From the IMG/VR virus record IMGVR_UViG_3300023176_004115, positions 1-21,455 of that record: a stretch of 21,455 nucleotides of DNA. One strand, 5' to 3'. Positions 1 to 8,300 of this stretch are shown here, one piece after another. The number at the start of each line of letters is the position of its first letter. The first letter of the stretch is position 1. The notes beneath the pieces are model-generated. The model was not told where the DNA came from. It made no database searches and saw nothing but the letters and a program-made list of their open reading frames with translations. A program made the translations under genes and the position numbers. The DNA comes from a virus.

Positions 1-1799
1 CTGAACTCAACGCCTCTATCGAGATTATCGTTAGCAACAGGAGCAGTATCACCACCAAGAGTAACAATGGGGTCATCAACCTGAAGGGTCGTCGAATTGA
101 CCGTCGTCGTGGTGCCGTCAACCTGTAAATCACCCCAAACTCTGACGGTTCCAGTAACCGCCCTATCATCACCAGGATCAAGGTTGAGAGTTGCATTGGT
201 TGTAGCAATGTAATTATCTTGGAAACGTGCATCCTCTACCCAAACTTTACCTGCTGTTTCAGATGCACTAATTTGAACAGTATCTTCGGCAGTGACAATG
301 ATGTTGCTAGTTCCAGAACCAGCGTTTGTTGTCAGGATGTTGAAGTTTCTGTTAGAAGCAGTATTCTGTGTTAATTGAAGAGTGAGGTCACCATCTCCAG
401 TTTTGTCCAGGGTTTGAGCAACAACACCATCAAGAGTGATATCAGGATCGCTGAAGTACGAGCGTACATTGATATCAAGTTCCCCAGCTCCGCCGTCCCC
501 TGTATTATTAGCGCCAACAAGTAGATTACCACTCGTGTCATTAACTTTGACGTAGTTAAGATAATTGAATCCTCTGTATCCAGAGGTTCCAGTAAGTTCT
601 TGATCAAGTTCAAAATCTTCTTTTGTATTTCCATCAGCAAAAGAAATTCTATTATTCTGTAATTGAGTATTGTCTACGCCTTGGGCGGCAATGGTAACGT
701 GCCCGTTGTTGTCAACGTCGAAATCTTCCTGTGCAAAGGAAGCCAATCCCTTCTGCTCTGTTGCCGCAGCCGCGAGGAACCTCCATCCTCCAGTATCGCT
801 GCTATCAGTATGAGCTGGGGCACCAGCGCCCGCAAGAATATCTTGAATGGCTTGATAGACGTTACCACCCTCTTCGATGATGTCATATCGGGAATAAGCT
901 ACCCCAGCACTATATGTAGCATACTTGCTGCCCTCAGTAGCGGTAGCAATAGGCACGTTTGTAGCAGAGGTCAAACGACCATAAGCATCAACTGTAAATT
1001 TCGATGCATTTACAGTTTCTGTGCCAAATGGTTCATTATTGGGACCAAGTGCAGTTACAGATGTAAGGGACTCGGTATTGTAGTCCCCTGGTACTACAGC
1101 AGTAACGATAAGGTCGATTGTTGGATTACCAGAAATACCAGCACCATCGTTAATAGCGATTCTAGTTGCAGTACCAGTAATAGTTCTGGTTGCCATGCTG
1201 CCACCAGAAGTTCTGGAAATAATACCTGTTGTAGTCAGTCCAGAAATTGCAGCAAGGTCAAGGTCATAAGGTTGTGCAGAAGAACCCTCTACATTACCAT
1301 CGAGATTATATGCAGCGAGAGTCGATGGATTTGAAGCATTAATAATTCTACCCTTTGCATCTACAGTAAGAGAAGTATATGTTCCTGTAGGTGTTCCTGT
1401 GCCATCGTAATGAGGAAGAGTTGAAACAAGTGTGAGTTCTGCATTAAGGTTCAGGTTTGCAGAACCATCGAAAACACCAGAAGCAGTGATGTCTTGAGAT
1501 AACTGAATCTGTCTGGTAGATGCCAAACGTGCAGCGGTAGAAGCATTACCAATTAAAGTTGCAGTAATTGTACCTGCAGAAAAATTACCATCAGCATCTC
1601 TTTGCACAAGAGTATTTGCCGTGTTGGAGGTAGACTCAACAGGACGTTCATATCTCAGTGTATTCCATGCAGAAACACCATCACCGATTTTGATACGACC
1701 TGTATCAAGTTCGATCCCGAGTTCTCCTTGTGCCAAGGTTGGGTTAGCGTTTGCCCATTCCTGAGCGCCACCTCGTCTTAATTGAATTCTATTTGCCAT
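1..1799 (-). CDS. Tail fibre protein with Mtd-like N-terminus (C-terminus outside the window)
   Basis: I translated this frame by hand from the ATG at 1799-1797. It stays open for 599 codons to the left edge, so the C-terminus is missing. The N-terminus (RIQLRRG, EWANANPTLAQGELGIELDTG, IKIGDG) matches the N-terminal domain seen in Bordetella phage Mtd and in many cyanophage fibres. Two copies of a T4-type tail fibre repeat (TVDAxGR) lie near residues 145-157 and 269-280. A Tyr/Trp motif at about 301-341 resembles a small chitin-binding type 3 module. The rest is Asn/Thr/Gly-rich beta-fibre sequence with a VDGTTTTVNSTTL element near 560. The likely role is a distal adhesin that contacts the host surface. 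It has its own late promoter and sits downstream of a terminator, so it is a separate transcription unit. The Shine-Dalgarno sequence is weak. Fibre identity is well supported; receptor and exact location are unknown. Confidence 0.85.
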   Translation of the reverse strand, partial: MANRIQLRRGGAQEWANANPTLAQGELGIELDTGRIKIGDGVSAWNTLRYERPVESTSNTANTLVQRDADGNFSAGTITATLIGNASTAARLASTRQIQLSQDITASGVFDGSANLNLNAELTLVSTLPHYDGTGTPTGTYTSLTVDAKGRIINASNPSTLAAYNLDGNVEGSSAQPYDLDLAAISGLTTTGIISRTSGGSMATRTITGTATRIAINDGAGISGNPTIDLIVTAVVPGDYNTESLTSVTALGPNNEPFGTETVNASKFTVDAYGRLTSATNVPIATATEGSKYATYSAGVAYSRYDIIEEGGNVYQAIQDILAGAGAPAHTDSSDTGGWRFLAAAATEQKGLASFAQEDFDVDNNGHVTIAAQGVDNTQLQNNRISFADGNTKEDFELDQELTGTSGYRGFNYLNYVKVNDTSGNLLVGANNTGDGGAGELDINVRSYFSDPDITLDGVVAQTLDKTGDGDLTLQLTQNTASNRNFNILTTNAGSGTSNIIVTAEDTVQISASETAGKVWVEDARFQDNYIATTNATLNLDPGDDRAVTGTVRVWGDLQVDGTTTTVNSTTLQVDDPIVTLGGDTAPVANDNLDRGVEF

Positions 1800-1836
1800 T
1801 TTTTACGACAACTCTTATGAGATAATGCTTCCAAGT

Positions 1837-1844
1837 TATTTATG
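1837..1844 (-). promoter_or_regulatory. T4-type late promoter for the tail fibre gene
   Basis: On the minus strand this reads CATAAATA, matching the T4/cyanophage late -10 element (TATAAATA in T4, recognised by the gp55-type late sigma factor). It lies 37 nt upstream of the fibre start codon and 6 nt beyond the T-tract of the upstream terminator. No -35 box is needed for this promoter class. The same ATAAATA core occurs in the gaps before the genes starting at 11151 and 17042. Confidence 0.7.
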
Positions 1845-1850
1845 CGTAAT

Positions 1851-1875
1851 AAAAAAAAGGGGACTCTCGTCCCCT
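1851..1875 (-). terminator. Rho-independent terminator ending the gp8 operon
   Basis: On the minus strand a perfect 7-bp stem (AGGGGAC / GTCCCCT) with a GAGA tetraloop is followed directly by eight T residues. It begins five bases after the TAA stop of the 74-aa gene. This is a textbook intrinsic terminator and the only convincing one I saw in the window. Confidence 0.92.
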
Positions 1876-1880
1876 CTTTA

Positions 1881-2105
1881 TTACTCTTCAGTTACTTCAT
1901 CTACCGATGTCTCTTCCTCAGGAGGTGCGGACATAGTTTCGGGATTATAATATTCCAGAGTTTCAATAGCACCCTGAAGTTTTAGTGCGGTTGCTTCATT
2001 TTCTTTAATTTTAGAAGCAAGTTGTTGATTTTCGACAATCAACTTTTGGAGACGCTCTTTGAATTGAGTGAGCATCTCGGTTTGAGAGACTTGTTCAATC
2101 GACAT
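1881..2105 (-). CDS. Small coiled-coil protein with acidic tail, unknown function
   Basis: This encodes 74 residues. Residues about 8-50 form a heptad-like amphipathic helix (FKERLQKLIVENQQLASKI), and the C-terminus is Glu-rich and probably disordered (PPEEETSVDEVTEE). There is no signal peptide or membrane segment. The start has one of the few clear ribosome-binding sites here: AAAGG about 8-10 nt upstream. It is three bases downstream of the 76-aa gene and is the last gene before the terminator, so it is co-transcribed with gp8. Similar short helical proteins occur next to structural genes in cyanophages, as far as I recall. It could be a minor virion component, an assembly chaperone or a trimerisation partner. 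The sequence does not decide among these. Confidence 0.8.
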   Translation of the reverse strand: MSIEQVSQTEMLTQFKERLQKLIVENQQLASKIKENEATALKLQGAIETLEYYNPETMSAPPEEETSVDEVTEE

Positions 2106-2108
2106 AAT

Positions 2109-2339
2109 TTAAACCTTTTTGTCTTGTACTAACGTTAGTAAGAGTGATTTTATCTCACTCATATCAGATTTTAATTCAGAAACTTCATTTTGTAAAGTCT
2201 CCATTTTTTTCTTTTCTTCCTGCTCAGCTTTATATGCTGCCATGTACTTTTGGTAGGTGCTTTGATTCGCGCACTCGATAGAACCAGTACGCGAATCTTT
2301 ATACCATCCTTCCTTATCTTTAATAGGAACTTTCATCAT
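2109..2339 (-). CDS. Small conserved phage protein with C-terminal coiled coil, unknown function
   Basis: This encodes 76 residues. The N-terminal third contains a short motif (WYKDSRTGSIECANQSTYQKY) of a kind seen in small phage proteins encoded among tail genes. The C-terminal half is a Lys/Glu-rich coiled coil (about residues 38-72). Its ATG overlaps the TGA stop of the 2427-aa gene in an ATGA arrangement; a second in-frame ATG follows at once, so the true start may be one codon later. The overlap suggests translational coupling to the large structural gene. A structural accessory or chaperone role fits the position but is inference. Confidence 0.8.
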   Translation of the reverse strand: MMKVPIKDKEGWYKDSRTGSIECANQSTYQKYMAAYKAEQEEKKKMETLQNEVSELKSDMSEIKSLLLTLVQDKKV

Positions 2340-5300
2340 ACTGCAAGGGCAATAGCTCGGAAGTCTTGAATCTGAGGAACCGATGCTTGGTTAGGAGATA
2401 TGAAAAGAATCTTCACTTGATATTGAGTAAAGTCAAGTCCACTAACTTCATATTCATAGTCACTAAAGAACAATTGCTCTGTAGTTCCAGGAATTGTTGC
2501 ATCGTTGGTTGGGAAATATGACCAACCATAAGATTCGATTGGGTCCGTAGAACCCGTAGGTAACACTCTATATAGCGGTTTAATCTGAGTATTGGGTGGA
2601 CGGTAACCCCCAAAGATTAACTTAATCGCGCTAGATGGATTCGTAAGAGTTGCAATCTTTGTAATATAGATTGCTTCATGAGTATCACCCTCAGAAATTA
2701 AAGCATCGTTAGCATTAGATGGATTATTAATCCTATTAGATGTTGTTAACATTGACAATCTGTCCATATCGATAATTGGTGATACATTATCAGTTTCACT
2801 TGTCAACGTAATATCCATTCTAAACGATTTACCACCAGAAAGTTCGGAAGACTCATTAATCTGAGAACATATAATCTGAGGGGATGTAAAGTAATTATCC
2901 TCATCTAAGAGAATATCATAAAACTCACCAGTATTTGCAAATGAGTTTTGAGTCAAAGAAGTACCATCATTGATGGACGTTCCAGTGACAGTATTAACTC
3001 TTGCAGTAATATTACAACCAGGCAGAAGCATTTTTTCAATTTGAGGAGCAAGTACCTCATATTGGATGTTTTGTGTTGCTTGAATATATTCACCACCAGA
3101 ACGAATTCCAAGTCTAGCAATAGATGATGTAACTACATCATAAGTGTCTAGTGTTGGATTTGAAATTGCAGTATGAGTCTTATTAATTTCTGTGAGAGGA
3201 ATGCCATCTAAATTGTAACATTCGACAACAGATTCATCACTAAATGCCCTTGCTGTTGTTCCATCAAGACCCCTTTCAGTGATTGTAATTGTCTTACCAT
3301 CACCACTGATTGCCTCATAAGACATAATTTCATATTCATCCTCATCATAATCGAGACCAACTTTTAATGGGAATATCTCATCGGTATCAGAAGGTGGAGA
3401 TACTCTAATATATCCAACATTACTATTACTAATCGAAGCCCCATTGATAATCTTGTGGAAGGCAGAACCATCATTGACGTTGATTGTAGTATCAGATGCA
3501 GAAATAGAAGATGTCAAAGTAGTTGGACTTACTTCAGAAATAACACCCGAAATAGATACGTTATTGTTGAGACTATGCATACCGTGATTAGTATGAATAA
3601 TTCTAACTCTTCTCTGAGTAGTAGTAAAAGTTGGTGAAGTTTCTGGGAAAGCATCGCTGACTTCACTAGATTCAACAGCGTCTCCAGAATATACTGGAGC
3701 AGTAGATGTGGAAATAGATGCAGTTTTTGCCGACTCAGAACCAGTAATTGTTTCTGGTGTAACATCATCAAAGTTAGTAGAAACATATCTCAGTTCTAAG
3801 GTGTTGGTTCCACTATTCCAAGATACTACTTCACCAGTAGGAGCTGCTGCAGAATCTCCAGTAACAGTTTCACCAACAATAAAGTCACCAGTTGCACCAG
3901 TTACAACTACCGTTGCAGTTGTCTTTGAAGATACTAAGCGGTTAGTAATAACACCACCAGTATCAGAACCCGCTGCAAATGTACCACTAATATCATTAAC
4001 CGTCAAAACTACACCACCAGCGGTTTGATCAACATCAACAATAGTTCCCTCTGCAAGGGTAGTCTTTTGATAAACACGAGCACCTTTGGTATAAGGTAGT
4101 GTTGTTGAATTCAATACCAACTGAAGTTCTGGTTGGAAAGTTTGAACCGAGTCAATGGGAAGTTCGGCAACACCACCATTACCCTTTCTCAATTCTGCAT
4201 TATTATAAACAACTACACTGTTTTGTGTGTTATCAAATACTGCTCTATTGAGTTTGAACTTCATATCCTCATATTGGTCAGCAGTCCAAGTTGTTGCGTT
4301 CTGCGACTTAAACAAGACACCAGCATAAGGTTGTTCAGAAATAGTTCTATCACCACCAATTTCTTGGTCACCCATTCTAGAAATCCAAACCTGATACTCG
4401 TTAGAGTCCGAGAATAGAACAAAACAATGTTCAATAGACTGAGGAATATAAACTGGTGCTCTGAATGTAAACTTTGTTGGGATAGAAGCAGTCTCTGAAG
4501 TTTGAATTTCAGTTGGTTCAATAGTAACGTCAGAGAATGGAAGAATCGAAGTAGTAGGATATCCATTTTCCATTGTTCTAATTTGCATGGAAATTGGAAT
4601 CGTGGCATCCGTAGCGTAGAAATAAATTTCTACAGAGGTTACAAATATACCACCTGGGATATCAACCAAGAATGATTGTGCGAGAGGGTCCCACCAACCA
4701 ACTTGTCTTGTTTCTGTTCTAGTTGTGCGAACTGTTCTTCTTTGAGTAACAGTGTCACGTACAACATCAGCATTGCGAACTGCCAGAACGTTTTCACGAA
4801 TTTTCTGTAGTGTTCCTGCTGCAGTAAATTCAACTTCACCCGAAGATGCAACTGCACCTGGGATTCTCGTATCATCTGCTTGAGATGTCATACGAAGAGT
4901 TCTTGTGCCAGTCTTCCAACGAGGATTGACATTCTTGATTGGTTCTGGAATAAAGAAGTTTCCTCTATACTTACCAAAACGGTCGGTAACGTGTCTGCGG
5001 TCTTTTACGACTGCCTTTGCACCAGAAGCACCTCTAAGAACTTCTCCGACTTGAATATTGCCATAATACTTAGCATTTCTCCCGTTACGCATTGCCTGAG
5101 CATAAACATTATGGTTGACAAAGTTTGTATTGGAAGAATATGAAGTGGGAAGTTCGGAATCATCATATGGATTATATCCATTGAACCAACTATCTGGTCT
5201 TAAGCATAAAAGTTTACACTTACTTTTTGTTCCAGTAATAGTTTCACCAGGAACAAATGGAATGGAGTTTGTTCTACTATCAACCGATGGGTCTTTAATA

Positions 5301-8300
5301 ACCTCAATAATTTTTGGCGTAACATAATCATTGATATTTTTTCTATCGAAGAAAATGTAGAATCTTGTTCTTGGCTTCATTCTTTCCGCAGTGATACGGA
5401 TGTTTCTGGAACGCATCCAGCTGATAGATGTGCTAGAAACAATGCTATCACCGAGAGACTGCCTATCAATTCTAGGTACAACTCTAGTTCTGATACCAGT
5501 TCTAGTTTGTCTTCTGGTCGTTGTAACAGTTCTACTTGCCAGAACACGACGACCCCTACCACTAACAAAGTTTGCAAAGGTGTGCTCTCTCCAAGTTCTA
5601 CTACCAGATGTTCTTCTGCCAGTCCAATTTGTTCTCCAAGAACCCCATTGAATAGGAGCGAATCCTCCTCTACCAGTTGCATTTAATCTCTGTCTGGTTG
5701 CTTGGAAATTACCTTCAATTGTAGTAACTCTGGTTGGCAATCTCCTTGTATCTACCCAGTTATCTGATGCTGGATCGAGTGTGATGTTACCAATGTAGGC
5801 AAAAACATTGAATGGGTTGACATTTTCAACACGAGATGCATAAGGTTGCTCAATGAGAGTATCTTCAGTATAAGGAAGAGAAATAATCGCACCTTCGTCA
5901 TCAGCAGATGTAGCACCAGTTCTCTGAATATTGGTAGAAAGAGATTCATTAAGAATCAGAGAAAATGCAGTGGTGTAATGAGAAGGTCTAGCAACACCTT
6001 CCTCAAAATCTAATGATGCTGAATAATCTACAGAAGTTGTAGAAGATTTAGAATGATCTGTAAAATCGTCTACAATAAAACCATTCTTTAGACGATTTTT
6101 ACCAGTTGCATCCAAAACGTCAACATTAAAGGTATCACTCTCAAGCATATTGAGAGAGGTATAATATTCAACCTGGTCAATTCTCTTTTCCAGTTTGCCG
6201 ATATCTCTCATAGTATATCGTCTATTTTCAGACTTAGTGATGATAACATCATCATTGGGGTCAAATCCATATGGAGCATGACGCAGCGTCGCTAAAAGCA
6301 TACTCTCTTGCAAATCATCAGGTTCACCAGGAAGTTCTTCAGATTTACCTTTAATAACTTTAAATTCTCCATCTGGAGATAAGAACAGTTTATCAATTCT
6401 AGGAAGATACCAATCAAAGTCGCAACGGAAATCACTGTCGATTTTTGGAATATCGAAAAGTGTCGCTCCAGGAGTCCCTGATGTTGGATATACTCTGGAT
6501 TTAAAATCTAACGTAGAGCAGTTAACATATGCAGGAGATGCTACAGAACCAGCACCACTATAAAGATTTTTAACACCAGGTCGGAAATCTAAATAATCGG
6601 ACAAGAATCTTCCATCATATGTTGGAACATCGCTATAAGATGTGTTCAAATAAGATTGTCCACCAAAATAATCACCTGTTGCAGAATGATTGTAATAATC
6701 AAATACAATCTTTAATTTTCTAATAGGGGTAGCAACACCCTTTTCTCTTACGATTTTAGAAATTGCGTATTGGAAGTTGGTTTGTCCAGTTTCCAATCTA
6801 TACCTATCAGTGATTACCTTAGAACCAGATTCAACAGAACCAACAGAGTCATTAATAATGGCAGAAATAGATGCACTAGTACTATCAAAACCATCGATAG
6901 TTTCACCTGGTTGGAATGAACCATCCAAATAAACAATACTGAGTTTTAAAGTACTTGAGTTGAATCCAACAACTCTACCTCTAGCTAAAGATGTTCTACC
7001 ACTAACAATGCTTCCTGTAGCAAAGAACGCTGGTTCTACTAAAGTAACAGATGGAAGAACTGGATCGTTATCATCTAAAGATTCATAAACGGCATGAATC
7101 TTATAGGCATCTGTTAAACCTAACGAAACATCAACATCTTCAATTCTTGTTCCATATAAATTGCTGTAAAGCAATCCATAATTTTGTTTGTCTAAGTTTT
7201 GAATAGTCTTGTTAACTTTCAAAACGAACATCTCAACAGGAGATTTTGTTTTTCTCTGTGTTACGTTTTTGGAGATAGTTGCAGTAACCTTAACAGAAGT
7301 AATGTTTGTCAGATTATCAACTTGAAGTGTAGTTCTATCACTTGTTGTAAACGATGTATATCCAATAGCATTGCTATCGCTAGTATCAATGGTAACTTGA
7401 TCGCCAACAGGATGCGTTGTATTAGTACCTGCTAAAACAGTAATGGTGTAATTTGAATCTGAGATTGCTTCAAACTGCTCATTTTCAGGTAATGTGATTG
7501 AGATAGAATTTGATGCCACTGTTTGAGCATCAAAAGTTCTTCTGACAATCATAGATTCGTCAGAAATGCTCTTTACAAATGGTTTTGCTAACTGACTAAA
7601 CAAGTTTGCATTATTAGAACCTTCAAGTCTGGAACGATAACGAATTAGAGTAGATACTGTTCCAGCAGAGGGAGCTGATGCACCAGGAGTTACATTAACT
7701 ACTTGGTCTGCAAAATTGAAAATAGTTGTTGGATTAGAAGTCGTTAGTGCAGTTGGGTCAACGTAGTCAACGTCAACATAGTCAGTGCTATTAAAGTAGA
7801 TTCTATCTCCAGCTCTTAAGTCTGCGGCGAAATTGGAATTCAAACCAGTAATAGTTTCAGACCCAGCAGTAGCAACATAAGTAAATGTTTGACCCTGTAA
7901 AGTTTTTTCATCTTGAAGAACTACGTCTGCAGTAAATTCTATAGATGTCGTTACTTCATCTCTAGCTGCAACTTGTCGTACATCGGAGAACTGATAGACA
8001 TGCACTTCCTGAATAGTATCAAGTTGAGTGCCATCTAAAGTTAAAATTTCACCTTTTACAAAAGTACCTTCTACCTGATAAAGTTGAATGTGGTCTGCAT
8101 TAGTGACAGCATTTACAATGTATCCTTTTGCACCAGAAGTAGAACCAACTAATAATGAACCAGCATCAATAGTTTGATTGCTATCTAATTCAATAATTAC
8201 AAACATTTGCACATCAAACATGTGCAAAGAATATTCATCATCAGCGTTTCCAAATGTATTATCTGGGTCTTCAATGTGCTCTAATGTTGCAGCTCTTGCA

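Noticed and set aside
663-1334. 223-codon open frame on the plus strand opposite the tail fibre gene
   Set aside because: It is antisense to a continuous 599-codon frame with recognisable fibre domains, its product is Cys/Ser-rich with no motif, and the long frame follows from the low stop frequency opposite Thr/Gly/Ala-rich coding sequence.
1-1799. Diversity-generating retroelement target (by analogy with Mtd)
   Set aside because: No reverse transcriptase, template repeat or variable repeat is visible; only the N-terminal domain is shared and the C-terminus is outside the window.
3708-4028. 106-codon plus-strand frame with Val/Pro-rich product
   Set aside because: It is antisense to the repeat-rich part of the 2427-aa protein, and its periodicity mirrors that gene's Thr/Gly repeats.
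4261-4608. 115-codon Leu-rich minus-strand frame
   Set aside because: It lies in another frame inside the conserved QSFLVDIPGG-type domain of the 2427-aa gene; the product is Leu/Phe-rich with no plausible domain.
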